DNA from: Laburnicola sp. R22_1
Lineage: Eukaryota > Ascomycota > Dothideomycetes > Pleosporales > Didymosphaeriaceae
Reading direction: 5' to 3'
Assembly (NCBI GenBank): GCA_014281115.1
Contig: JACONQ010000003.1
Location: 2,604,001-2,668,000 of the forward strand
DNA length: 64,000 bases
Each line of letters opens with the position of its first letter. Position 1 is the stretch's first letter. Below, in pieces: positions 47,664-60,700 of the stretch. The notes under the pieces were generated by a model, which saw nothing but the letters and a program-made list of their open reading frames with translations, had not been told where the DNA came from and made no database searches. The position numbers were made by a program, and so were the translations under genes.

Positions 47664-49292
47664 ATGCCTCAACAACACAACGAACTACTAGCGTCAAACA
47701 AAGCTCGTATACAGCTTGCGATCCAGGCTATCGAACAAGACGCGTCACTTTCGCAAAGACGCGCTGCCGCCATCTATAACATCCCTCAAAAGACCCTCAG
47801 CCAACAACGCGCTGGAATCGCCTTCTAACGCGACTGCCCACCCAACACAATAAAGCTCACTGTAAGAGAGGAGAAGGCGATTATACAGCATGTACTTGAC
47901 CTAGACTCACAAGGATTCCCGCCACGGCTTGCTGCCGTAGAGGATATGGCTAATTCTTTGCTAGCTAAGCGGCATCGCGACCCTATGGGCCATAACTAGG
48001 CTCCAAACTTTGTTAAGCGCCAGCCAGAGCTTAAAGTCAAGTTTAATTGAAAGTACGACTATAAGAGAGCCCTCTAGGAGGATCCTGAGGTGATACGAGG
48101 CTAGTTCCGGCTTGTGGAGAACATGAAGGCTAAGTATGGTATCCTAGATAAGGACACCTACAATTTCGACGAGTCTAGCTTTATAATGGGCATAATATCG
48201 ACTAGAGCGGTAGTCACAGGCTCTAAGCGTCGAGGACGGCCAAAGCAGGTGCAGCAGGGCAATAGGGAGTGGACAACAGTCATCCAAGGCATCAACGCAA
48301 TAGGGTGGTGGATCCCACCCTTCATTATCTTCGGGGGCAAGCACCACCTCTCCGCCTAGTATAAGGAGAAGGATCTACCTTATAATTGGGTTATTGCAGT
48401 CTCTAAGAACGGCTAGACGACAAATAAGCTTAGTCTGCAATGGCTAAAGCACTTTGATAAGCATACAAAGAGGCGTACTATTAGTGGAGCACGTTTGCTC
48501 ATTATTAATGGCCACGAAAGTCACAACTCGCTCGAATTCCAGGATTACTACAAAAAGAGTAATATTATTACTCTCTATATGCCTTCACATTCGTCGCACC
48601 TCTTGCAGCCACTTAACGTGGGTTGTTTTGCGCCGTTAAAGAAGGCGTATGAGCGCCAAGCCGAGAATCTGATGCGCAACCACATCACGCACATCACCAA
48701 AATCGAGTTCCTACCTTGCTTTATTGCTGCTTTTAAGGCTTCAATTACTGAAAGTAATATCAAAGGAGGCTTTCAAGGTGCTGGCCTAGTGCCCCACAAC
48801 CCAGAGGCTGTACTATCGCAGCTTGACGTCCGCCTGCGTACGCCTCCAGAATGTACTATTCGCGATAGTACATGGGAGTCGCAAACTCCGCGAAATAGTA
48901 CAGAACTTAGGTCACAATCAATGCTGGTTAAGCAGAGGATTCAAAGGCATGTGGATAGTTCCCCAACTTATATGGTTGAGGCGGTGGAAAAGCTCGTCAA
49001 AGGCGCCGAGCTGATAGGGCATTCTTTGGTGTTGATGACCAAACGCAACGCTGAACTTCAAGCTGCTAATGAGGCCGCCACGCGACGTAAATCGCACAAA
49101 AGAAAGCGATTGCAGCAAGAAGGAGCTCTTACAGCTAAAGAGGGCCAGCGGCTGGCTACTCTAAAGGACTTTGCGGCGCGCAGTGATGGCAAGAAGGCAA
49201 AGAAGAGGGCGCGCGTTGATGGAGGCGAGCCAACTCAACGGCGCTGTGGACGCTGCGGCGAGCCTGGGCACAATAGAACAACGTGTAAATAA
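47664..49292 (+). pseudogene. pogo/Fot1 transposase of copy C, seven RIP stops
   Basis: One indel-free frame of 542 codons runs from ATG 47664 to TAA 49290-49292. Premature stops at 47826, 47997, 48048, 48075, 48102, 48357 and 48414 each correspond to a Q, W or R codon after one C/T or G/A change. N-terminal helix-turn-helix (RRAAAIYNIPQKTLSQQ) and CENP-B-like part, then DDE domain. The first catalytic Asp is intact (NFDESSF, codon 48168). The second is Asn (IINGHESH, codon 48507) and the third is Asn (LQPLNVGCF, codon 48615). The C-terminus has a basic stretch and a complete CCHC zinc knuckle (CGRCGEPGHNRTTC). From about 48417 on the frame stays open to the natural stop. Confidence 0.94.
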
Positions 49293-49379
49293 CCTGCAGA
49301 AGTAGATTCTGAATAGATTGGCCTATTTAGACTATTAATAATAGTTCGTATTGACTCTGTACTGTCGTGAATAGTACAT

Positions 49380-49445
49380 GTTTTGGTGGGGTCTTGGCAA
49401 AAGTGAGTCGCTCGGTTGGGTGAGTCGCTCGGTTGTGGAGTACGT
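49380..49445 (-). repeat. Right TIR of pogo copy C (66 bp)
   Basis: Exact inverse of the left terminus with the same doubled gtgagtcgctcggttg motif. No RIP change has hit either terminus. Confidence 0.95.
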
Positions 49446-52400
49446 TAAAAAAAAAAGTATAAAAAGTATATAAAAGATCTACTATTAAAAAAGATAGTAG
49501 TAGTTAAGAGGTTTTACCTTAATATTATTTCTAAAGCTTATCTGCTAACTAAAGCAGTATAGTACCTTAGGTTAGATAACACGCTCTATATAGGCAGCCT
49601 AAGCTAGAGCATTATACTAGCTAAGCTTAGACGCAAGTATAACTTTACTTTTATTAAATATAAGCCTTTTACCTTTTACTCTATAATTATAAGCGTAATA
49701 CCTACTAATAGGAAGTGTAGATCTTAGACAATACACCTGCGTCTTAATACTTCTAAGCTCTAGTATATATAATTAGCTTACCTAGGCCCTAAAGCTCTAT
49801 AAGCTCTTATATAATTAGGGCAAAATATAAGAATTAAGAGATCTACTTAATAAAAGTATAAACACTATACTCTTACTTATATAAAGTAAGTAATTTTGCG
49901 TAGACTAAAAAAGTAATTATTATACCTATACTAGCAAATCGCTTAGGATCTTTTAATATACTAATAGGTTATCTAAAGAAAGTCTAGTTTCTTCTAATTA
50001 AGAATAATTATAGTAGGAAGCTTTATATATTTATACTCTATTCTAAGACGCTTATAAAAATTATAAAAGTATTTTTATACTTTATAAGCTTTCTATAAAT
50101 AAGATATAAGCTTAAAATAGTTAGAATTACTTAGGATAATAACACTATACCACTTCAATAGTATAGTAGATCTAACCTTTAAAAGTAGACAAATAAGTAG
50201 GGTATTAAGATTAAGCCAACGCCTTCTTATACCTATAGGCCTAACGGTAGGGTAGAATAAGTAGGGTAAAAGATTATTATAAAAGTAATTAAGATAAGAC
50301 GTAGCGTAAACCTACTAGAAAAGCTCTAGATAGAGATAGTTCTAGCTAGCATAGTGCTTTATAATATAAGCCCCTTATACGCTAATTATATGCGCTTACT
50401 AGATAAGGTGCTTAATATATAGTTTAGATAGTACTTTAGGTACTATAAGCTTAAATAGGTAAAGTATATTATAGCTAATTTTAGACTAGATTAAGGCGGT
50501 ATATACATATATAGCTACTACGCATATTTACTAAATAGAAAGCGCATAGCAGAGCGTAATAAAAGAGGCTTTAAAGTAAACCCTAAAGGCTATATTAGGT
50601 ACTTAGTAGGCTATAAAGCTTTTAATATCTATAGAATAAAAATTTCTATACTCAAATAGGTTATTACACTACACAATATTATATTTAATAAGAAGCTTTT
50701 ATTTAAGAATAAGAGTAAGAAGCTTTTTAAAAAAGAGGCCATCCTAGTTATTAACGTCCTTAAGGAGGATAAGATTAAGCACTTAGGTAAAGCTTTTAAT
50801 TAGCTGCCTACCTAGTTATATAAGTAAGTGCTTAGGGGTACAACTTTATAAGATATAAAGATTTTAGCTAGCTAGCTAAAAGCTTAAGTAAAACATAGAG
50901 TAATAACTATGCGTATAATAAGCTTAGCTAGAAAGTTATAGAGAATTTGCACAGAACGTATAGAAATAAAAATAGGGCTACTTTTTTTAAAGCTAACACC
51001 TAAGCTAGACACTTATAGGGAGCTTTTATAAAAAGCAGAAAAAGGGCGTAATTAAATAAGTAGTCCCTAGAAAGTGCACTTACCTAGAGAATTAGACTAA
51101 TTATATATATAGAAAGTAACTCTCTAATAAAGTAAGCTAGGTAGTTTTTTATCTAAAGCTTAATCTAATATTACTATTTATACACTATTAGGTAAGATAA
51201 ATAGTTAGCTACCTTAAAGGCGCTTATACACGCGGCGCATATATAGACTACTAACATATTTAAGTAAAAGAATAAAAGGTTAGAATTTAGATAACTCTTC
51301 TTTAGGTCTAGGGGGTGCTAGCAATATAGGTGCGTACGCGTTATTATATATAGAAAGTGTAAGCTACTAGAATACTCTTATAACCTACTTTCTAAAAATA
51401 TAAAACACTTATAGCTAAAATAGGTAGTATACTACTATATATATAGTAATTGCTACTACTTTATTTAGAAAGCTAAAAGCTTTATTATAAAGCAGACAAG
51501 GTATATATAAAAATAACCTACTAAAAGCGCTAATAAAATAGCGCAATCTTTATACTTACCTATATAGACAACTCTTTATATAAGTAGTAAATAGAGAGAT
51601 TATTACACTTAATAGTAAAAGCACTTAAAAGAAAATTAAAAGCGCGTAGGTAGGTAGCCACCTACTTCCTCTTAAGTAGGTATTTATATATAAATTTAAC
51701 CAAAATAGTTACTTTATTAAATATAAAGCTTATCTAGTTATATAAGAAAATCTTTAGAATAAAAGTTCGCTCTAGTTAACTTATACCACTACGCTTATAG
51801 CGCAATCTTTTTATTTAGCTATAGTAATTACTATAAAATTTAATATAGAGATTAAGTAGTTTAATATAGTAGGGGCTTTTCTTAACACTTAGGTTAATAG
51901 TAATACACTAATACTCTATAAGCTCCTAAATAGTTATAAAAAGCCTAGAAAGTGTATTAGGCTTAATAAGGCACAGTATAGGCTGCGCAATTTGCTATTA
52001 TTATAGTATAGAAAGTTCTCTAGTATACTATAAAAGCTTAGGCTTATTATATTAAAAGAGAAGCTATGCCTTTTCTATAATAGTAAGCAACAAATTCTTC
52101 TACTCTTCTATATTAATAATATCTTACTTATATATTATAAGAATAGTAAGTGTACTATTTATAAGCTTCTTAATATTGTAAAGAAAGTATATAAGATTAG
52201 GAATTAAAGTAATATTAAGTAGTTTCTTAGGATTAGGGTCATCTGTGATAGAGAGACTTGTATAATCTCTTTAATCTATAATATATATATTAATACGATT
52301 GCTAAGCGCTTTAAACTTATAGATATAAAGATCTTTCTAGAGACTTCTATACCTATAGTAGAGCTGCTAAAGAATAATAAGAAAGCTATAAAGTAGAATA

Positions 52401-52689
52401 TTAAGCGCTACTAAGAGCGCGTTAGATTAGTTCTTTATACTACTATTATAATTAGACCTAATATAAGATTTTCTATCTTATAGCTCTTCTAGTTCTTAAC
52501 TAACCTAAGTAAAAAGTACTTTATAGTAGTTTATTAACTAATTGTCTACTTATATAGAATAAGGCACTAGGTAATTAAGTATAGGAGAAATATTAACGCG
52601 AAGCTTACTATGTATAGTAATATATCCTTTATAGATAATTTTAAATTGCGGCAATCTTTATATAAATATATTATTATACTTTCTAATAG

Positions 52690-52862
52690 CAAGTTTAAAC
52701 GCGCCTTTTTTTAGCAAGTTTAAACGCGCTTGCTTTTGTAATTACTTTTTTTACGCTCTTTTTAATTACTAAGTAGGGGGCTCTGCTTTTTTTATTATAT
52801 TATTTAAGATAAAAGCCTTTATTATCCTACCCCTAGGTAGATTTAATTAACGACACATACTT
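52690..52862 (-). repeat. Second copy of the short repeat, inside L2 RNase H
   Basis: The inverse of this segment matches 35515-35558 plus 40722-40800 (ctacctaggggtag, gcagacccccctgctt, agtaattaaaaa). The flanking (a/g)aaagtat is duplicated, as at the other copy. On its other side the word agcaagtttaaacgcgc occurs twice in tandem. It interrupts the RNase H frame of the L2 element. Confidence 0.55.
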
Positions 52863-53190
52863 TTTAAAGGAGCTATTATATAAAAAGTAGCACGTTAATT
52901 AATAGTAACAACCTTAATAACTAGTACACAATTAGACTTATAGTAGGAGAGAATAAGAAAATAGCTACTTAGCTACGCTATATAGATATTAAAAATATAT
53001 AGCTGCGCTAGGAGCACATAAAAAGCTCTTTTAAGGTGCTCTACCTCTCTACTAGTAAGATAATCACTAATAGACTTATAAAGTACCTATTAAAGTATAA
53101 GTTTTTAAAGTTTATAGAGTAGCTTAGGTTAGTTAATAAGCATATTAAAAGTATAGAAAAAGACATTATAAAAAGTATAGAATTATAATA

Positions 53191-54387
53191 AGTAAGAGAG
53201 TAAAGATTAGGTATTATTTATAGGGAGAACACCCTTCTCCCTTAGGGAAAAGAAATCTAGACAACTAAAAGGTTAATAAGCTTGCTAAGTAGCTACTTAA
53301 TATGCTAGCAACGCACTAAAATAGCTATATTAATAAGCTTATTATCTTACTATTACTACTATAGCTACTACTACTACTACTACTCCTATCCTTTAGTATA
53401 AATACGTAAAGGCGCGCGCACTATAGTGTGCGCCTTCTTTACTTTTTATTACTTATGACTATAATCTTATAATATAAACGTGCTATAAGCTAATAAAGCA
53501 CTATAATTTAAAGTAGTATACCTTAATATTATTAGTTTAAATAGCTATAGTAAGCTCTACTATGAATAGTAAAATAGTAAGGGGGTATTATAATATTACT
53601 AAGGAGTCTTATAGCCTATAGTGCGAAAAGCTTACTAGAGTAGGTAATAATACTCTAAAAAGTAGGTATAATAAAACTACTTACCCCTAAGCATATTATT
53701 AAAGTACATCCTATTAGACTATGTAGTAAGCACACTTTTAATATAGTCTAAATAAGGCTATATATAAGTAGCTTCCTTTTTACTATACTATAATAGAGTA
53801 ACTAGATTAGAGGTAAAGGTAGGAATAGGGACAAGTAAGTGTAAGCGCTTAGTAGATAAGTCTAAGTTACTTATAAGTAGTAAGGGTATATATAGTAGTA
53901 GTAAGCGTAGTAGTAGTAGTAGTAAAATATAGGCAGCTTAACTATATAGACGGCTATATAATATACTATAAAGTGCGCTATGTAATATACTATATATAAA
54001 AGTAGGGGTCTAGTAAGTACATTATAAGAAGTTAGTATAATTCTAATATATAAGTATAAAGTAGGGGAGTAGAGGAGTAAGCGCTAGGACTAGTTCTAGA
54101 TTTATTAGGTGCAACTTTTAATAAATAATAAGATAGTAAATATTATAAAGATAGCCTATAGTAAAATTAAGTTACTTACTAAAAGTATACTTATAAAGTA
54201 AAGCTTATATACACGCACTATTCTAAAGAGTAAAAGAAATAAAGCTAGTAAGGAGTTTTATTTATAGCGTGCGCTAAGTATAGAGCACAGCAATAGAAGC
54301 TCTAAAAGTATATAACACACGCCTAAGGTAGACCTAGAACTCTTACTTAGTTATAGGCGGTAAGCTTTGCGCGCTACTTAGGACGTA
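53191..54387. other. Unassigned RIP-mutated DNA with trinucleotide runs
   Basis: It contains a (cta)n run at about 53355-53388, a (agt)n run at about 53900-53926 in the reverse sense, and a GC-rich hairpin at 53411-53434 (ggcgcgcgcac / gtgtgcgcc). No coding signal was recognised. It may be an insertion between L2 pol and its right LTR. Confidence 0.4.
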
Positions 54388-54560
54388 TATTATAAAAGCC
54401 TAGAGCCTTAGCATTCTATATACTAAGCCTAGACTAGAATTATAAATATACTTATTTTTATACTCCTTAGTATATATATAGATAGCCTGGCCTTCTCCTA
54501 TAGAAGCTAATAGTCTAATAATAAATTACCTAAATCTATCTTTTCTAGCTTCCTTTAATA
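54388..54560 (+). repeat. LTR-like direct repeat (right)
   Basis: Aligns with 44727-44898 over its whole length (TATTATAAAAGCC at the start, TTTAATA at the end). The differences are mostly RIP-type transitions. Confidence 0.6.
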
Positions 54561-55829
54561 ATAACTTATACAAATTACTTACTATTATGGAAACTATTCT
54601 TAATAAATAAGTTAGCCTACTTAAAACTTACTATAATATAAATGTGCTATACGTTAAACTAATTTACTTAGTTCTTTAGTGCTATTATACTAGTTATAAA
54701 GAATATTATATAAGTAAAATATAACTAGCCTTCATATACTATTTAGATTATATAGCCTTATATAGCTATTCTATAGCAGACTTAATATAAGAAAGAATAT
54801 TTCTAGCTATATATTTATAGATATATATATAGAAAGCATAGACTTACTTAATACGCTCTAAATATAAGTATAATACTAATATACTAAGATATTATATACA
54901 CTAGCCTAATAAAAAATAAAATTAATATTATATATTAAGTTTTTATAGTTTCTGGTATCTAACTTATATATAGGATTAAGATACTTTAGCAATAGATTAA
55001 TACCTTTAAATATAGACTACTAACCCTACAAGTTTACTAATCTGAATAATAGGATAGTATATTATAACTTTAGTATATTAGTAGGGAAGAGGTTCTACTA
55101 GTAATATAGTATCTTCTCACTATAGTTAGTTTATCTAGTACAAAAGAAAATAATAATAAGTAAGTTAATTAGGCAATATAGTATACTAATATCTTTATAT
55201 GCTTAATATCTTATAGCATCTAATATATTATTAAAAAGTTAAAATAAATAATAAAGGTAGACTAGACCAATAGAGTAAAAGCTACTAAGCGCACCTTCTA
55301 TACTAAATATAAGAACTAATCTATAGTAAGTAAAGTAATAGTATTATTAAATATATTCTAATAAATATTTAGACTTAAATCTACCTCTAAATACCTATAC
55401 TATTATATAGTAGTATAGAATAATACTATAACTTATTTACAAAAGCCCTATATTATAAGTAATTTAATTAAATAGTACTTTATATTATTTTAATTATTTA
55501 TAGTCTAGCCCTAGTAAGTTATATCTATTATTATAGTGTGTATAGTAGAAGATACTAGCTTTATAGAATTCTAATAAATATAGATAATAGTGTTAAGTAG
55601 GTTTATCTATATATAGAACTATCCTAGTATAAAATAGACCTACTAGCGATAATAATAGTTAAGCTTACTATACTATTACTTTTACTTAACTAACTATATT
55701 TATTATATAGTTAACTATTTATTGTATAGAAGATATATAAGCTTTATAAAGTTTAATAACTAGTTATTATTATTTACTATAGTATAAAGCCCTAGTTAAT
55801 TAAGATAGATACTATTATACACCTAATAT

Positions 55830-56165
55830 ATGCTCTTTATAATGCTTTTATCTCTATTAATTCTTTTAAACTACTATTATAGTATCTTTTTAGCTAGCAA
55901 ATTGTTAATAGATAAAAACTCTAAAAATGTAGTTAAAAACTCTACACTAAATATTATACTAATAAATATACAATATATACAGTATATAGACTCTATAATT
56001 AGGTTAATAAATACTTATATACTAATCTTATTACCATTTAGTATGCCTAGTCTATCTAATATATTAGCTAGATATAGGAAAACTAAAGAATTATATAAAT
56101 TAACTATTAAACTACCTATTAGTATATTATTATATATAGTTAAGGTAGTGTTAGTTATAGACTAA
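55830..56165 (+). pseudogene. 111-codon open frame in AT-rich DNA, doubtful
   Basis: The frame starts with a hydrophobic stretch (MLFIMLLSLLILLNYYY) and is rich in I, L, Y, N and K as AT-rich DNA dictates. There is no family match that I recognise. A frame this long is unusual where stops are dense, so it may be a remnant of a coding region that had few RIP-sensitive codons. Probably not expressed. Confidence 0.25.
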
Positions 56166-56251
56166 TATATAGCCTTATATCTAGTATACTTATTTTACTT
56201 TTAATTTATAAAGTTAATAATATTATATATAACTATAGCACGGAGATCTTG

Positions 56252-56273
56252 TATATATATATATATATATATA
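56252..56273. repeat. (TA)11 microsatellite
   Basis: Uninterrupted ta dinucleotides between cttg and cgta. Confidence 0.95.
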
Positions 56274-57402
56274 CGTAACTAGTTCTAGTTTAGTATATTA
56301 GTTTAAACTAACTAGGACTTTCTATAACTTTATAGAAATAGTTAACTTAGTACTATGCCCCCTTAAAAAAGCTAATTACACCATTAAATATACCTAGGAG
56401 TATATAAGACTTTTTAAGACTTTATAAAACTTTAGTATACCTTAGTATACTTAGCTAACCTATTTATAATTATAATTATATATTTATATAAATAGTAAAT
56501 ACCTAAGCTTATAAGTATTTTAATAATATATTAAAGAACCCTAGTCCCTATAAAATAAATATCTAAGGCTAAAAGTAATAGGTTTAATCTTATCTACATG
56601 CAAAAGAAGTATATAAAGGCTAATATTAAAAATAACTACTTATCTAATATAGCCTATAGATCCTACACTCTATATAATACCTAACCTACCTATATATTTA
56701 AAATAAGTAAAAACACTAAAGTATACTATATTAAAGTAATATCTTTTATAGTATTAGCTCAATGTATAAAGTTAAATATTTTAATCTTTATTTTAGAAAT
56801 AAATATTCTATATAAAAGCTACTTTATACATATATTTAACTTTAATAAGTACTTTAAAATAGTGAAAAAATATACTTACCTATATTAATACTAATACTAA
56901 CACTACTTTGAGCTAGCGTTTTTATTACTATCTTAAACAATCTAATAGCATTTTGGCTATTAATTTAGAGTGCTAGTGCTGCTATTTTCTAATGCTAACT
57001 TGCCACTAAACCTTCCTACTTATGCGCTAGACAGCTTAGGCACACGTACTCTCTAGATTACCCACTTTAGCTAGTATAGTTACGCTACTACTCTAACTTT
57101 AAAGCTTAGTAGTAGAGCTCTTAACACGTTTTTATAATCTAATAGCGCCTAAATTATATTATATTCTATGTTTTAAAACACTATATGATCTTTTTTTCTT
57201 ATATAGATACCTTATTGCTATTGCTATAGCACTCTTATCTAGACTCTTGTCTACGCAGCGGGTTGCAGCATCCCTACTACTAGGAATATAAGAGTAAGGC
57301 ATAGTTCTTAATAATACTTACTATTCTTATTACTAGTAGTATACTAATCTAAGCTAAGGCCGTCCTATTAGCAGTATACTTAAAGTAGTTTTCTTGCCCT
57401 GT

Positions 57403-57718
57403 TGTCAGATATAAGGGTATTCTTAATGATATAAAATGGGAAGTAGTATGGTTAATTAATTAATGTTTTTTTCCTCTTACTGCTAGAGAAGCTTGGCTAT
57501 CGCGAAAAGTATCTATCTAGTGCTAAGACATACTAGTACTATTTAGAATAGTACAGGGGCAGTGCAAAACAGTGGTGCGCCGGCCTCTTTTAATTTCATA
57601 GTAGAAACACTATAATTTATACTAACTACTAGTGTATAAAGGCCATATAATCGGACACACCTACCCACCATAATTTACAGTGAAATTACAGTGATTTATA
57701 GGGACTATCTATCTAACA
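57403..57718 (-). repeat. 3' LTR of Copia-2 (316 bp)
   Basis: Plus-strand ends are tgtcagatataaggg and atctatctaaca, i.e. TG...CA on the minus strand. Less mutated than the 5' LTR. Confidence 0.93.
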
Positions 57719-57799
57719 CACCCCCTTAGCTTGGAACCATCCTAAGCTAGACCTAATTCTTCGCAACCGTACTATAGCTCATAGTCTAAAAACTTCCAT

Positions 57800-60700
57800 C
57801 CTGTGTTCTAATTTGTCTAGGTCGACCTCTTAGTCGGTAATTCTTCCCCTGACGTCTTTAAGTCCGAGTTAATTAACGAACTTAGTCTATTTGCTGGCTG
57901 GCAGAGTCTTTATAAGACTATCTGCTGCCATTTCTTCTAATTATTAGTACTAGACTTTAATAGCTCTACGTACTACTTCTTATTAAAGCCAATAATTATG
58001 TATATTAACGTGCCTAAGCTTTGTTTGTAACTTAGCAATTTCTTTAGTAACAAGTTGGATAGTTTGTTAATTGTCGAAATTAATAGTAATTATTAAGGGT
58101 ATGAGTTTAATCTTAAGTTTAGCAATTAACTAAGCTATAAAGAGTGTCTCCTTTACAACCTATAAGAGTGCTAGTAACTTAGCTTTAGTTGTTAAAGTAG
58201 TAATAGTGTCTTATTTATTTGCCTTCTAGGCTACAAGACCACTAAACAGCTTAATAATATATTCTTACAAGCTCTTTCTATTAAGATTATTGTCTGTAAA
58301 CAACGCGTTGCTAGTAACCTTATAGGTGTCTGCTCCTTTAAAGTGTAATCCTAGTAATTAGGTGAAGGATAGGTATAGCAGTACGCGATTAGCGGCGTTG
58401 TAATAGTTATTGCTAGAATTTAATAGAAAACGCGATAGTTAGGAGCTTACAAAAGCGATATCTAGGCACGTAGTTACTACAGCGTATAGAATTAATCCTA
58501 TCTTTCGCTAGTATTAGTTAATCTCTACCTTTATGGCGAGTCCTTCTTAAGGTAGTAGTTTAACTGCTAACATTAGGGTTTCGTGCTTAAGGTCGCGTTA
58601 ATTAATAAGGCGACTAATCTTGTCTACATAGGATGTCTATAATAGCTAGAGTTATTTACTTACACGGTCTCTAACAATTTTAATCTCTAGAAACTACTAA
58701 AGATTATTACCTCTAGTAATGGTAAACTTTATACTTATCTTTTTTATTACTATATTAGTAGCGTGTTTCTAATCCCTTAAGTAGGCGATAATAAGGTTGT
58801 CTACATAAAAGAAAATAATAATACTGTCTTTAATTATATAGTAAGATTCGTGTAGAACTATAGTAAAATCGAGATTCTTAAGAGCACTAGTAAATTCTCT
58901 CTACTATAGTAGTGGTAAGATTCGAAGACTATATAGTACCTTGTGCAATTATAGGATGGTGCCTAATTGGGTATAACCTCGTGGCATTCTTATATAGAGT
59001 TCTCTGTCTAGTTTCGCGTGGACAAAGGCGTTGGTGACGTCGTACTAGCTAAGTTCTAGGTCGTACTAAGCCGCCATAGACATAAGTAGGCGAAATAATC
59101 GTCCTGCGAGAGTTGCGGCGTAGGTGTCCTAAGTAGTAAGGTGGCGTTGTTAATCTCCGCGTACTACCAACCTAGCCTTACACTTTTAAAATCAATAATA
59201 TTTGTTAAGTTTGTAGGTATATACCCATATATAGTTAAGGATTTAGTAGCCGCGTAATCGCACTAGGGTAGTAGGCACCTTACTTTAAGACCTTATTTCT
59301 TTGTGGCTTTATAGGTGTAATCGCTTAGCATCCTTTTATATGTTAAATAGCGGATAATCGTTTAACTATGTTCTATAAGATAGAGGTTCTAGCATTTAAC
59401 TTTAATAGGGTTTCTTTCCTGCTGTAAGCATGCGGTTAAATTGCGCCTTATTAAGTAGCTTCTCCTTGTATTTGCCTCTGCCCCCTGCCTATATTCTGGC
59501 TAGGAAAGCGACTGCCTATGGCACAGCGTGTTAATCTGGCTGTAGTAATCTAATGGGAAATTGTTTATATTAATTATGTTTAAGGCTTACTATTAATTAG
59601 GCAAGTAGTGCAACAGGCGAAGGTGTCGCTAGTAGTGTTGGTTAGGTGTAATTAATCTTCCTCTCTTAATAGTACCCTAGAGTAATATTGTCATTCTCGC
59701 GGGAGTTAGTAATTAACTTATTCTTATATAAAGACTCGGTGTTTTTGTGTTCTAGTAGTAAGGGTAGTAGCTCTACTAATTAGGTCTATATAGTAATCTC
59801 TTTATAAGTGCTATATATAAGGTTGTCTAATAGGTCTTCTTCTTTACCTAAGAATACTAATTTTTTATTAAAGATAACGTCTTAGGTACTAATGACTTTT
59901 CTAAGTAGAGGTATTTATATTCTCTAGATGTTTGTTAATTAGTAGCCTACTAGATATCTAATCCATACTTTTAGATCTAACCTTTAGAGCTTGCTCTTGC
60001 TACATTTTATATTGTTAGTCATAGCAAAGGCTTTATAGCCATAGGCTGTAAGGTAAGCCTAGTTTAGTTTCTTTAGTTAAGTAACAATACTATCTTAGAA
60101 AGCAACTATCGTAAAGAATACTTCGTGTGGTAATTGCTATTAATTAGCGTAGTTTAGAGTTCGATTATATAGGTATTATAGCTGCTTGTGTAATTTCTGG
60201 CCATAGTGTCTAGGGAAGGTTGGCGTTAAGTCGTATTATACGACTCTTCTTCTTAATTATATCCTCTAAGCGTTTAGCTCCTCTATTTTAAGCTTGGATA
60301 TTAGGTGCTAAAGGCTTAATAATAATACCTTTACTAACACACTATTTTTAAACGTCTTATTTAACTAAGAAGATCTTATTGTTTAATTTAATAACTTTGA
60401 CTATTACCTTAAACTATACTTTTATAAATAGTACAAATTCCTTTAGCAGTTTAATAATTATTCGTGCTAGTTAGTTGTCTTTAAAGTAGAAATCCTAAGC
60501 CATGCCTAAGAATTAATTCGTGATAAGCATTTGGCTTTTCTTGCTAGTAAAGCTCTTATTTTCAAAGTTGTAAAAGTCTATAGTAACTCTCTTACTAGGA
60601 GTGTTATTAATTTATTTAGCCTATTATCTAATTTGTTACTTAAGCTTTAATCTGCCGCAAGCATTGTATTAGACCATAGTTAGTTCTTTAAGGCGCACCC

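Larger units (their letters stand above)
47573..49445 (+). mobile_element. Fot1/pogo-type DNA transposon, copy C (1873 bp), lightly mutated
   Basis: Perfect 66-bp terminal inverted repeats and TA duplications at 47571-47572 and 49446-49447 define it. GC content is much higher than around it and only scattered RIP changes are present. So it is the youngest insertion of this block. It sits in the protease/integrase region of the second L2 Copia element. Confidence 0.96.
46860..53190 (+). pseudogene. L2 Copia pol, RIP-inactivated and twice interrupted
   Basis: A protease/GAG-pre-integrase-like part lies at 47280-47570 (SLINLVLLV, AFSIIGRGNYYL) and the integrase at about 49450-50850 (HFNSIVDL, GYKAFNIYRIKISIL). 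RT begins near 51630 (TYTTTLIAQSF, VITIKFNIEIKQFNIVGAFLN, LYKLLNSYKKPRKCIRLNKAQYRLR) and has its catalytic box at about 52100-52135 (LLLFYINNILLIYY, YVDD in active enzymes). RNase H starts at about 52600 (DNFKLRQSSYKYI) and resumes after the short repeat at 52862 (ATQLRYIDIKN). The insertions at 47573 and 52690 are removable without loss of frame content. Confidence 0.7.
44727..54560 (+). mobile_element. Second L2 Copia element, bounded by LTR-like direct repeats, with nested insertions
   Basis: Direct repeats of about 172 bp at 44727-44898 and 54388-54560 share agcctag, ctccttagtatatatatagatagcctggcc and tagtctaataata. Inside are gag-like sequence (45170-45630), an inverted copy of family R (45635-46850), pol (46860-53190) split by pogo copy C (47573-49445) and by a short repeat (52690-52862), and about 1.1 kb of unassigned DNA. 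No matching target duplication was found, so the right repeat might belong to another insertion. Confidence 0.55.
54561..57402. other. Very AT-rich unassigned DNA
   Basis: The most AT-rich tract of the window, with stops in nearly all frames except the open frame at 55830-56165. A (TA)11 microsatellite lies at 56252-56273. From about 56880 the GC content rises again up to the Copia-2 LTR. No element family was recognised. Confidence 0.4.
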
